Positions 1 to 7,283 of a stretch of 16,876 bases of DNA are shown in pieces. The position numbers and the translations under genes were made by a program. Where the stretch lies: NCBI GenBank assembly GCA_938021455.1, contig CALIGP010000092.1, positions 1 through 16,876 on the forward strand, given 5' to 3'. Within the stretch, counting starts at the first letter, position 1; the number at the start of each line of letters is the position of its first letter. The stretch is from an uncultured Lewinella sp. (GTDB taxonomy: Bacteria; Bacteroidota; Bacteroidia; Chitinophagales; Saprospiraceae). The notes beneath the pieces are model-generated. The model made no database searches, was not told the origin of the DNA, and worked only from the letters and a program-made list of their open reading frames with translations.

Positions 1-2234
1 GTTCGCAGGTAGAACATCAGCATTCGATCAAGATAGAGCACGGCGGTTTCTTTGTCGATCGGGCCGGCCAGCAGGGCGGCGTGTTTGGGGCGGGCCCCAC
101 CGTTGCCGCATACGTAGAGGTTGTAGCCGCCATCAACGGCAATCAGGCCAAAGTCCTTCCCCCGCGCTTCCGCACATTCCCGGATACAGCCACTCACCCC
201 ACCTTTGAGTTTATGCGGAGAGCGTAGGCCTTTGTAGCGATTTTCCAGTTCAATGGCGAAGGTCACCGCATCATCCATTCCGTAGCGGCACCAGGTGCTG
301 CCTACGCAGGACTTAACCGTCCGTAGTGCCTTGCCGTAGGCGTGGCCGCTTTCAAAGCCGGCGGCAATGAGTTCTTCCCAGATCAGGGGAAGCTGCTCCA
401 GCCGGGCACCGAAAAGGTCGATGCGTTGGCCACCAGTAATCTTCGTGTAGAGATCATATTTTTCTGCGACCTGACCGATGGCGATGAGGTGCTTAGGGCT
501 AATTTCCCCACCCGCTACCCGAGGCACAACGGAGTAAGTTCCATTACGCTGAATGTTAGCCAGGAAGCGATCGTTCGTATCCTGAATCACCGCCTGTGGA
601 TTAGCCGTTTCCATATAGATGGTGGCAAAAAGACTGGCCAGCGGTGGCTTACAGGCTTCACAGCCGTTGCCGGTACCGATCTGGTCCAGGGCTTCATCGT
701 AAGTCCGGATGTTCTTCATCACGATGAGGTCTCGCAGTTCCTGCCGGGTGTAGGGGAAGTGCTCGCAGATGAGGTTACGCACCACTTTACCCTGGCTCTT
801 CAGGTAGGTATCCACCAAATCATTCAGCATGGGCTTACAGCCTCCGCAGCCCGTTCCGGCCTTGCAGCAGACGCCGAGGTCCTTGACGGACTGCGCCTCG
901 CCACTGTCCAGTAATTCCGTGATTTGCCCCTTGCTGATGTTCTCGCAGGAACAAATGACCGCTGCGTCGGGCAGGTCCAGCACACCAGCCCCCGCCTCGG
1001 CTCCACCACGGGAGCCCAGGATGAGGTCTTCCGGCTGCGGTGGTAGTGGCATATTGTTCTGGACAATCTGATGCAGCATGTTGTAGTCTGAGGCATCCCC
1101 CACCAGAATCCCTCCCAACAGCCGCTTACCATCTTTAGAGACATTGATCCTTTTGTAGACCCGGGCGACGTCGTCATGGAAGACAATCGAGCGGGCCTCC
1201 TCGGGCGTCGTGAAGGGTTCGCCAAAACTGGCCACGTCGGTACCGATCAGCTTTAGCTTGGTGGACATATCAATCAGCTCCGGCATGGAGCCGGCATCCG
1301 TATCGGCCAAAATGGTACCGAGGGCGACGCGAGCCATCTCGTAGCCTGGGGCTACAAGACCGTAGATCATTTCCTGGTAGAGGGCCGCTTCACCAATGAC
1401 AAACACATCTTCGGCGCTGGTGCGCAACTGCGCATCTGCCAGGATACCCCCTCGCGGTCCGACGGCGATGCCGGCCTGGCGGGCGAGCTCGTCCCGCGGC
1501 CGGATACCGGCCGAGATGATGAGCATATCCGTATCCAGTCGGGTCTCGTCCTTAAACTCCAGGTGGGTGATGGCACCATTGCCGCCGATAAGAGACGTAT
1601 TCTTTTGGCAGTGGATGCTGAGTCCCAAATCTACCAGCGTATCACTCAAAACGGCAGCAGCGGGCTCGTCCAACTGCCGGGGCATCAGGCGGGGGGCAAA
1701 TTCCACTACGTGGCTTTTGAGGCCCATGTCCATAGCTGCTTTTGCGGCTTCCAGCCCAAGTAAACCACCACCCATAATGGTAGCGGAAGCATTTGGCTTA
1801 TCCTTAAGTCCAGCAGCATAGTCCAGAATACCGTCCAGGTCTTCGATGGTGCGGTAGACGAAGACTCCTTTTTTATCCCGACCTGGAATAGGAGGGACAA
1901 AGGGGCTGGAGCCAGTGGCCAACACGAGGTAGTCATAGTCCCAGGCCCCGCCACTTTCTGCCCTGATTTGTTTGGCATCCGTATCCAGTTCCGTTACCCG
2001 TTCTCCGCAGCGCAGCTCGATGCTTTGCTCCCCGTACCATTCTTTCGTGGCTAGGCTAAGGCGTTCGGCGTCGCGGTTTTCGAAGTATTCACTTAGATGA
2101 ACACGGTCGTAGGCCGGGCGGCATTCTTCCCCAAACACCAACAATTCAAAATCTGCGCTTCGTGCATGGCGGCTAAAGAGTTCACAGAACTTGTGCCCAA
2201 CCATACCATTACCAATCAGGATTATTTTTTTCAC
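1..2234 (-). CDS. nirB: Nitrite reductase (NADH) large subunit NirB, 3' end outside the window
   Basis: Catalytic subunit of cytoplasmic NADH-dependent nitrite reductase, which reduces nitrite to ammonium using FAD, Fe-S clusters and siroheme. Translating the minus strand from the GTG at 2234 gives 744 codons without a stop; the family is usually about 830-850 residues, so roughly 100 are missing to the left. Visible domains in order: an N-terminal FAD Rossmann motif (IGNGMVG, residues 7-13), a second NADH-type GGGLLG motif near residue 150, BFD-like [2Fe-2S] cysteines (C428, C430, C463, C466), a second Cys pair C525/C528, then the siroheme/[4Fe-4S] signature with C643, C649, C683 and C687. 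GTG is chosen because MKKI..GNGMVG is the normal NirB beginning and no ATG lies just upstream. It diverges from a siroheme-synthesis methyltransferase. nirD is expected beyond the left edge (inference). Confidence 0.96.
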   Translation of the reverse strand, partial: MKKIILIGNGMVGHKFCELFSRHARSADFELLVFGEECRPAYDRVHLSEYFENRDAERLSLATKEWYGEQSIELRCGERVTELDTDAKQIRAESGGAWDYDYLVLATGSSPFVPPIPGRDKKGVFVYRTIEDLDGILDYAAGLKDKPNASATIMGGGLLGLEAAKAAMDMGLKSHVVEFAPRLMPRQLDEPAAAVLSDTLVDLGLSIHCQKNTSLIGGNGAITHLEFKDETRLDTDMLIISAGIRPRDELARQAGIAVGPRGGILADAQLRTSAEDVFVIGEAALYQEMIYGLVAPGYEMARVALGTILADTDAGSMPELIDMSTKLKLIGTDVASFGEPFTTPEEARSIVFHDDVARVYKRINVSKDGKRLLGGILVGDASDYNMLHQIVQNNMPLPPQPEDLILGSRGGAEAGAGVLDLPDAAVICSCENISKGQITELLDSGEAQSVKDLGVCCKAGTGCGGCKPMLNDLVDTYLKSQGKVVRNLICEHFPYTRQELRDLIVMKNIRTYDEALDQIGTGNGCEACKPPLASLFATIYMETANPQAVIQDTNDRFLANIQRNGTYSVVPRVAGGEISPKHLIAIGQVAEKYDLYTKITGGQRIDLFGARLEQLPLIWEELIAAGFESGHAYGKALRTVKSCVGSTWCRYGMDDAVTFAIELENRYKGLRSPHKLKGGVSGCIRECAEARGKDFGLIAVDGGYNLYVCGNGGARPKHAALLAGPIDKETAVLYLDRMLMFYLR

Positions 2235-2269
2235 GGCGTGCAGATTTGAAGGTGAAGAATACGTAGTTG

Positions 2270-2277
2270 CAAAACTA
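2270..2277 (-). promoter_or_regulatory. Candidate nirB -7 promoter box
   Basis: Reading the minus strand, TAGTTTTG matches the Bacteroidota -7 consensus TAnnTTTG exactly. A TTTG that could serve as the -33 element lies 23 nt further upstream, slightly longer than the usual spacing. Transcription would start about 25-30 nt before the GTG start codon of nirB. The -33 element falls inside the inverted repeat at 2286-2312, so a protein bound there would be well placed to control initiation. Confidence 0.5.
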
Positions 2278-2285
2278 AGTATTTA

Positions 2286-2312
2286 TTACGTATTTTTACG
2301 CAAAATACGTAA
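2286..2312. promoter_or_regulatory. Perfect inverted repeat in the nirB / methyltransferase divergent promoter
   Basis: The arms TTACGTATTTT (2286-2296) and AAAATACGTAA (2302-2312) are perfect reverse complements around the 5-nt spacer TACGC. Both arms contain the palindrome TACGTA, and a third TACGTA lies at 2260-2265. TACG recurs at 2287, 2297 and 2306, about one helical turn apart. The position, between two divergent genes of nitrite reduction and siroheme synthesis, suggests an operator for a dimeric regulator. The identity of that regulator cannot be read from this window. Confidence 0.6.
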
Positions 2313-2323
2313 ATACTTTTCCC

Positions 2324-3094
2324 ATGGGTCTACCTCTTCCTTCTACTCCGCGCATTACTTTGGTGGGTGCCGGTCCCGGAGATCCGGAGCTTCTGACGCT
2401 AAAAGGATTGCGAGCAATCGAAGCCGCTGATGTTATCTTATATGATGCTCTGGTGAACGAAGACTTACTCCAATATGCCCCCCCGGGTATTCCACGCTTA
2501 TTCGTAGGTAAGCGCTGCGGTGCGCACGCTATGGGCCAGGAAGACATTAACGATCTTTTAGTCAGCAGTGCCCGGCAGTACGGCCATGCGGTACGGCTAA
2601 AGGGTGGAGATCCTTTCGTTTTCGGGCGGGGAGGGGAAGAGTGGATGGCGGCGGCGGCGGCGGCGATTCCGCTGGTAGTCGTGCCGGGGGTGAGTAGTGC
2701 GCTGGCGGTGCCGGCGCTGGCGGGGATTCCCTTGACGCACCGCGGGGTGAGCCGCGGGTTCTGGGTACTTACGGCTACCACGAAGGGACACGCACTCCCG
2801 GAGGATATGGAGCGGGCGGCAGCCTCCGGAGCAACGGTTGTCATTCTGATGGGCACGCGCAAGATCGCTCAGATCGGAAAATTGTTTGCTCGTCATCGGG
2901 GCGAGGAGACGCCGATGGCACTGCTGCAGTCGGGTAGCTTACCGGCCTCAAATACGACAATCCGATCCGTGGGTGACACACTCGCTCTGGAACAAGCCGC
3001 CAGCTCAGGTAGCCAGGGCATATTGGTGATTGGGGAGGTGGTAGAGGTTTTGGGCGCGTACGCAGGTGCCGTGGAATGTTGGGAGGCAAAGTGA
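2324..3094 (+). CDS. cobA: Uroporphyrinogen-III C-methyltransferase (SUMT, siroheme pathway)
   Basis: S-adenosylmethionine-dependent methylation of uroporphyrinogen III to precorrin-2, the first committed step toward siroheme (and corrins), in the cytoplasm. The 256-aa product is the normal length for a stand-alone SUMT. It carries the family signatures in order: VGAGPGDPELLTLKG (residues 14-28), RLKGGDPFVFGRGGEE (91-106), VVPGVSSA (about 119-126) and AGIPLTHR (about 133-140). There is no fused CysG oxidase/ferrochelatase domain, so dehydrogenation and iron insertion must be done by another protein. It is transcribed away from nirB, whose siroheme it supports. The ATG is the first start downstream of the putative operator, and no clear Shine-Dalgarno precedes it. 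A run of six GCG codons (2648-2665) gives six consecutive alanines just before the VVPGVSSA motif. Confidence 0.95.
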   Translation: MGLPLPSTPRITLVGAGPGDPELLTLKGLRAIEAADVILYDALVNEDLLQYAPPGIPRLFVGKRCGAHAMGQEDINDLLVSSARQYGHAVRLKGGDPFVFGRGGEEWMAAAAAAIPLVVVPGVSSALAVPALAGIPLTHRGVSRGFWVLTATTKGHALPEDMERAAASGATVVILMGTRKIAQIGKLFARHRGEETPMALLQSGSLPASNTTIRSVGDTLALEQAASSGSQGILVIGEVVEVLGAYAGAVECWEAK

Positions 3095-3135
3095 GTTTTG
3101 AAGACAGGCGCTTCGGGCCCGTCTATACATCCATT

Positions 3136-3186
3136 GCTCGTGCTGCGCACTCGGGATAATGTGATATGGCTCGTGCTGCGCACTCG
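3136..3186. repeat. 18-bp direct repeat, two copies
   Basis: GCTCGTGCTGCGCACTCG occurs at 3136-3153 and again, identical, at 3169-3186, a period of 33 bp. The second copy runs directly into the GC-rich hairpin at 3191-3232. Together they look like a composite extragenic repeat rather than coding DNA. Confidence 0.85.
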
Positions 3187-3190
3187 AACT

Positions 3191-3232
3191 CCCCGGACTA
3201 CGGCGAGGCTCCGCCTTCGCCTTCGTCCGGGG
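3191..3232. repeat. REP-like GC-rich hairpin
   Basis: CCCCGGAC (3191-3198) pairs with GTCCGGGG (3225-3232). After a short mismatch, GGCGAGG (3202-3208) pairs with CCTTCGCC (the segment 3215-3221, with one G-T wobble). The result is a roughly 42-nt imperfect stem-loop. It resembles extragenic palindromes I recall from Bacteroidota genomes; copy number elsewhere in the genome cannot be seen here. Confidence 0.7.
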
Positions 3233-3244
3233 CTAAGGATGTTT

Positions 3245-3269
3245 GATCCCTACGGGATCGGCACTTTTT
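3245..3269 (+). terminator. Probable rho-independent terminator of the methyltransferase gene
   Basis: GATCCC (3245-3250), loop TAC and GGGATC (3254-3259) form a perfect 6-bp hairpin. Five T residues (3265-3269) follow after GGCAC, in the plus-strand orientation that suits the upstream gene. The stem is short and the T-tract is offset by five bases, so it may be weak. It could also be the last module of the composite repeat that precedes it. Confidence 0.45.
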
Positions 3270-4023
3270 AACACCCTCCCTCCGAGTGAATGATCAACAT
3301 TCCCCCAATTACCATAATCCTGATCGCGCTCATGTCTCCTTGAAAAAGAAGACTTCTATCGTCAAGCACTTTAAGAAGCTCGGGAACTATTCCGCCTTCT
3401 CCTTCAAAGTCTTTCTTGTTTTTCACGGGTTCATCGATATTCCAAAAGCGGTTGGCTACCATAAAGCCATTGGCAATGGAACCAATCGGGAAGGTTATTG
3501 TCGTACTCCCACCACCTTCGTAATCTTCGTAGGCAAGCGTCATGCCATTTGGATATTGATAAAGACTTCGACCACGCACCAATTCTTCTGAGCCTTCATT
3601 AAAAAAGATGGTGTCCGGCGCTCCGGCAATGGAAGCCATCCAGTTTTCAAAGCCTTCAGAACGACTCTCTTTCACTTCAAGTGGGCAGTAAAACAGATAA
3701 CCGTTAAAAACATATCCCTTTTCACCTTCATATTCCACACCGACGTATGCCCCTTCCATCAAATAAGGTTCGCCGATGGCAGCCTCGTCTCCCATATCGT
3801 AACGAACACCATCCAGTGCTCTAACCTTCAGATACTCGCCCCACTCTCCCGTCATTTTCACCGCCGCTCCAAAAGGAATCACCATCATTTTTTCTCCTTC
3901 GGCATTCCCTTCCGCCCGCATCGTCAAACCAGACTCCGCCCAGACGTACTGAGTGGAGAGGTCAATGCGTTTTTGTGCGGATAATATGGCGGAGAAAAGG
4001 AAGCAGATGATCAGGAATCGCAT
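3268..4023 (-). CDS. Exported protein with an N-terminal SH3-like domain, function unknown
   Basis: Predicted 251-aa exported protein. The start chosen is the ATG at 4023, because it is followed directly by a signal peptide (MRFLIICFLFSAILSAQ). The longer reading from 4182 adds 53 residues with no secretory character and would overlap the upstream hydrolase. Residues about 25-112 read like a bacterial SH3 (SH3b) domain: V-W-A-x-S-G-L-T-M-R, then a V-I-P-F-G-A-x-V-K turn, W-G-E-Y-L-K-V and finally G-Y-V-F-N-G-Y-L. The remaining 140 residues are acidic and aromatic and I do not recognise them. It lies 94 nt downstream of, and in the same direction as, a lipoprotein serine hydrolase, so the pair may be cotranscribed. 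SH3b domains often bind cell wall or protein ligands, but no function can be assigned. Confidence 0.75.
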   Translation of the reverse strand: MRFLIICFLFSAILSAQKRIDLSTQYVWAESGLTMRAEGNAEGEKMMVIPFGAAVKMTGEWGEYLKVRALDGVRYDMGDEAAIGEPYLMEGAYVGVEYEGEKGYVFNGYLFYCPLEVKESRSEGFENWMASIAGAPDTIFFNEGSEELVRGRSLYQYPNGMTLAYEDYEGGGSTTITFPIGSIANGFMVANRFWNIDEPVKNKKDFEGEGGIVPELLKVLDDRSLLFQGDMSAIRIMVIGGMLIIHSEGGC

Positions 4024-4117
4024 AGTTGGTGTGTTTGATATCCCAAAGGTCAGGTCATCAGGAGTATTTAATTGTCTGATCCCGTAAGTGCAAAGAGAAG
4101 TCAAGAATTCGTCTTTC

Positions 4118-5239
4118 TTATTTAAGTAATTGCTGCAACAAGCCTCCGGCAATAAGTTGGCGAAAGTCCTCCTCATAATCACAGTTACCCAGTACTACAA
4201 TCCCAATTTTCTCCTCCGGCAGCATAAGCAGGTAAGAGCGGAAGCCACGATCTCCCCCGAAATGGCCGATACCGGTCTTACCCTGCACTTTGAAACGCTG
4301 GAAGCCAAGACCGATCCAATCGGCTAAGTCCGTCGACGGGCGAGTCATTTCCATCAAGGTGGCTTCTTCGGGTAAGCGGTTGAGGAAATTCGCCATCCAG
4401 CGGGTCATGTCTTCCGCAGAGGCGTTGAGCGTGCTGCTGGGCGCGTGCTCCCGGTTATACGGGTAGACTTTCTGTGGCACGGTGGCTCCCAGTAAATTTT
4501 TAGTGTAAGGTTGGGCCGTATTTTCGGGGTCAAGTCTGAAATAACGAAAATCACTGGCGCCCATCCCGGCAGGTCGGAGAATTTCCCGCTCTACGTAGTC
4601 TTCAAAGTTCTCACCGCTCGCTTTTGCGACGACCAATCCCAGTAGGTCAAAGCCAAGATTAGAATACTGGATTTCCGTTCCCGGGCTGGATTCATTCTCT
4701 AGCAAAATGGATTTGAAGTAATTTTCTAAAGCCATGTCGTCGCTTTTGCCCGAAGACCAGTCATATCCCTTCACGTCGGGTAATCCTGACGTATGGTTAA
4801 GCAGTTGGCGAAGGGTAATCTCCCGGGTGTCGTCGTTGGCATAGGCCAGGTCAGGGAGCGTTTCTACCAAGGTCTGCTCCAGGCTCAGTTTCTCTTCATC
4901 CCGTAGGCGCATAATCGCCAGCGCCGTAAAAATTTTGCTTATGGAGGCCGTATGAAAGGTAGTAGCAGGGGTCACCCCTTTTCTCTCTTTTAGCGCAGCC
5001 CAACCATATCCCTTAGCGTAATAAGGCATCCCATCTTTTACGATACCGATGGCAATTCCCGACAGGCTCAGTTCATCCATGTGTTTTTTCACTATCTGAT
5101 CCAGGGCTGGCATTGAGGCATTCGCAAATACGGGAGTGGACTCAGCTACTGGCAGGTGCGGCGTCCCACAGCTGATCAAAAAAAGGAGGGATGGCATAAG
5201 AACTAAAAAAAATCTTCGATGAGCTTTTGACATAACCAT
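4118..5239 (-). CDS. Lipoprotein serine hydrolase, class C beta-lactamase / DD-peptidase family
   Basis: Predicted envelope-anchored serine hydrolase of the Beta-lactamase (Pfam PF00144) family, 373 aa. An N-terminal hydrophobic stretch ends in a lipobox LISC, so Cys24 is probably lipidated. The catalytic signature is complete: S99-I-S-K102 (SxxK), Y192-S-N194 (YxN) and an H327-F-G motif in the place of the KTG box. L-L-N-H-T-S-G-L-P (146-154) is also typical of the family. Members hydrolyse peptides, esters or amides, and the sequence does not reveal the substrate; calling it a resistance enzyme would be unwarranted. Two start codons are possible (5239 or 5233), differing by two residues. 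No Shine-Dalgarno is evident. The SH3-domain gene follows on the same strand. Confidence 0.9.
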   Translation of the reverse strand: MVMSKAHRRFFLVLMPSLLFLISCGTPHLPVAESTPVFANASMPALDQIVKKHMDELSLSGIAIGIVKDGMPYYAKGYGWAALKERKGVTPATTFHTASISKIFTALAIMRLRDEEKLSLEQTLVETLPDLAYANDDTREITLRQLLNHTSGLPDVKGYDWSSGKSDDMALENYFKSILLENESSPGTEIQYSNLGFDLLGLVVAKASGENFEDYVEREILRPAGMGASDFRYFRLDPENTAQPYTKNLLGATVPQKVYPYNREHAPSSTLNASAEDMTRWMANFLNRLPEEATLMEMTRPSTDLADWIGLGFQRFKVQGKTGIGHFGGDRGFRSYLLMLPEEKIGIVVLGNCDYEEDFRQLIAGGLLQQLLK

Positions 5240-5621
5240 GAATTGGGGGAAAGGAGTTGGATGAACAACTAAGAGTAATGAGAAAGTCTACCCTTTTAAC
5301 GTAGTGCCTACAAGTTCGGTAAGACTTAGTTAAGCACAGAAAATATCAGACGAGCGAAGGCAAATTTCTACGAACAGCCCAAAAACGTTGTTTCCCTGAA
5401 GCTCAGCCGCCAGGTCTGGGCCTCCTACCAGCATTACGTCGATGGAGTTCATCGCTGCGGGCGACGCCGTCCGTAGTACTGGCTGGCAGAAGAGCATTGA
5501 GGTCGCCCGGAGACGGAGGGAGAATGGAAACTATAGATGATGCATTCTAAGCGAAATACGCCTCCGGAGCGGTAGGAGTCTGTATTTTTTGTGATACCTT
5601 TCCCTTATAAACCAACGAGAC
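5240..5621. other. 382-bp intergenic region with a possible coding relic
   Basis: This gap separates the divergent hydrolase and amidohydrolase genes. No intact gene was found. An internal GC-rich patch (about 5400-5520) stands out from AT-rich flanks and reads for about 50 codons in one plus frame, including the segment M-E-F-I-A-A-G-D. The patch lacks a start and may be a decayed gene fragment. The right end is AT-rich and should contain the amidohydrolase promoter; TACCTTTC at 5595-5602 is a near match to a -7 box but has no well-spaced -33 element. Confidence 0.4.
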
Positions 5622-7055
5622 ATGACTACCCGTTTCCTTTGCACCTTGCTCTTATTCACCCTCCTTTGCACCAGCGTCCGCGCCCAGGAAAAGCTCAAAA
5701 CTGAAGTCCGCGCCAACGTTGCCGCTCAGTACGAACAACTGACGGACCTGAGTGACCGCATCTGGTCTTACGAAGAAATTGCCTTCCAGGAGGCGCAGTC
5801 CGCCGACGCACTTAAAGCCTACGCCCGCGCCAATGGCTTCCGGATAAAGGAGAACATCGGGGAGATTCCCACGGCATTTACTGCGGAGTTCGGCTCTGGA
5901 AAACCCGTTATTGGCATTCTTGGGGAATTTGACGCGCTGCCCGGCCTGAGTCAGGAAACCGTGCCCCACAAAAAGCCACGCAACGAAGGTGCCGCCGGCC
6001 ACGGCTGCGGTCATAATCTCTTCGGCACCGCCAGCCTCGGCGCCGCCACGGCCATCAAAGAATTGATCGAAGCGGGCAAACTAAAGGGTACCATCCGTTT
6101 CTACGGCACCCCCGCCGAGGAAAAGTATTTCGGTAAACTCTGGATGGTCCGCGCCGGTGCCTTCGACGATGTGGACGTGGTGATGGACTGGCACCCTTCG
6201 TCTCAGACCAAAGTTGGCGTACAAACCGGTCTTGCTCTGGTCGACTTCGTCGTTGAGTTCAACGGCCAGGCCGCCCACGCCGCCAGTGACCCCTGGAACG
6301 GCCGCGACGCCTCTGATGCCCTGGAGCTCTACGCCTCCGGCATCAACTATTACCGCGAGCACGTGAAGCCCAGCGTCCGGATTCACTATGACATCCAGCA
6401 GGCCGGGCAGGTGGTCAACGTCGTACCGGACTACGCGCGTATGTGGACCCGCGTGCGCGACGGAGACAACGAGGGTGTTCAGGTAGTGTACGACCAGATC
6501 AAACGCATCGCCGAAGGAGCGGCCATGATGGCCAACGTGGAGTATGAGCTAACCCTAATCTCCGGTATCCACGAAGTACTCGTTAACCGCACGGGTGCCG
6601 CTGCTCTCCAGCGGAATCTGGAAGCCATGGGCCCCATCTCTTACACCGAGGAAGAGCAGGACTTCGCCCGCCAGATTCAGGCGGCGGTCGGTAAGCCGGA
6701 AATCGGCATTGAAAGCAAAATCGAACCGCTGGAAGAAACCCTCACCGTCGCCGCCGGCGGCTCTACGGACGTGGGTGACGTGAGCTACGTTGTACCCGTT
6801 ATCCGCCTACGGGCAACCACCGCTCCAAGCGGAACTCCCTGGCACAGTTGGGCAGTAGTGGCCTGCGGTGGCATGAGCATCGGCCATAAGGGAATGCGGT
6901 ACGCGGCCGAGGCCATGTCGATGACAATGGTTGATCTGTTCACCGACGCGAAGCTGCGGGAAAACATCAAAGCTGAATTCAAAGGAAAACTCGGTGATTA
7001 CGAGTATAAGCCGATGGTTCCGGCTGGACCGCCGCCGGTAGATAGTAAGTTTTAG
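5622..7055 (+). CDS. Secreted M20-family amidohydrolase (AbgB-like)
   Basis: Predicted exported zinc amidohydrolase, 477 aa, with a signal peptide (hydrophobic residues 5-16, likely cut near VRA-Q). The peptidase M20 core is intact: G-E-F-D-A-L-P-G (101-108), G-H-G-C-G-H-N (126-132) with likely metal ligands C129 and H131, P-A-E-E (164-167), W-H-P-S-S (190-194), the dimerisation-domain segment G-Q-A-A-H-A-A-S-D-P (215-224), and late G-S-T-D-V-G-D (380-386) and H408-S-W. These features and the length fit the aminobenzoyl-glutamate utilisation protein B (AbgB)-like branch, which cleaves N-acyl or p-aminobenzoyl-glutamate-type amides. The substrate is not determined, and the signal peptide implies it is outside the cytoplasm. 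The C-terminus is proline-rich (P-x-G-P-P-P). It stands alone between two gaps. Confidence 0.92.
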   Translation: MTTRFLCTLLLFTLLCTSVRAQEKLKTEVRANVAAQYEQLTDLSDRIWSYEEIAFQEAQSADALKAYARANGFRIKENIGEIPTAFTAEFGSGKPVIGILGEFDALPGLSQETVPHKKPRNEGAAGHGCGHNLFGTASLGAATAIKELIEAGKLKGTIRFYGTPAEEKYFGKLWMVRAGAFDDVDVVMDWHPSSQTKVGVQTGLALVDFVVEFNGQAAHAASDPWNGRDASDALELYASGINYYREHVKPSVRIHYDIQQAGQVVNVVPDYARMWTRVRDGDNEGVQVVYDQIKRIAEGAAMMANVEYELTLISGIHEVLVNRTGAAALQRNLEAMGPISYTEEEQDFARQIQAAVGKPEIGIESKIEPLEETLTVAAGGSTDVGDVSYVVPVIRLRATTAPSGTPWHSWAVVACGGMSIGHKGMRYAAEAMSMTMVDLFTDAKLRENIKAEFKGKLGDYEYKPMVPAGPPPVDSKF

Positions 7056-7082
7056 TCGGGCAATTGATGAGCATGATCAGGG

Positions 7083-7215
7083 CAATCGCAAGCTCAGGGA
7101 ACACGGACGCTCGCAGGTCCTTCCAGGACGCTACGAGGACCGCTTAGTCACGTTAATAGTACCTCGTAGCGTCGCGGAGCGACCTACGAGCGCCTGGGCG
7201 GTGAGCTTACGATTG
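7083..7215. repeat. Nested palindromic element, REP/BIME-like
   Basis: Three levels of inverted repeat are stacked within 133 nt. The outer arms, CAATCGCAAGCTC (7083-7095) and GAGCTTACGATTG (7203-7215), match at 12 of 13 positions. The inner arms, GACGCTACGAGG (7127-7138) and CCTCGTAGCGTC (7162-7173), are perfect. A further hairpin pairs CTCGTAG (7163-7169) and GTCGC (7171-7175) with GCGAC (7179-7183) and CTACGAG (7184-7190). A small GTCCT/AGGAC hairpin sits at 7117-7129. The inner arms and the last hairpin compete for the same bases, so alternative folds are possible. No ORF is present. Confidence 0.8.
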
Positions 7216-7283
7216 ACATGGGAGAATGATCGTTTCCCTATTCCGCGTCCCTGAGAGGTAGTACTTTTACCGATCTAAACGAG

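Noticed and set aside
342..914. 190-aa plus-strand ORF inside nirB, and other long antisense ORFs in nirB
   Set aside because: The minus strand encodes a complete, motif-bearing NirB frame here; the plus-strand ORFs are antisense shadows created by codon bias.
4024..4182. N-terminal extension of the SH3-domain protein to an ATG at 4182
   Set aside because: It would place a normal signal peptide 54 residues inside the protein and overlap the end of the hydrolase gene; the extension has no secretory or domain character.
4118..5239. Antibiotic-resistance beta-lactamase
   Set aside because: The SxxK/YxN fold family is mostly peptidases and esterases of other roles, and nothing in the sequence points to antibiotic hydrolysis.
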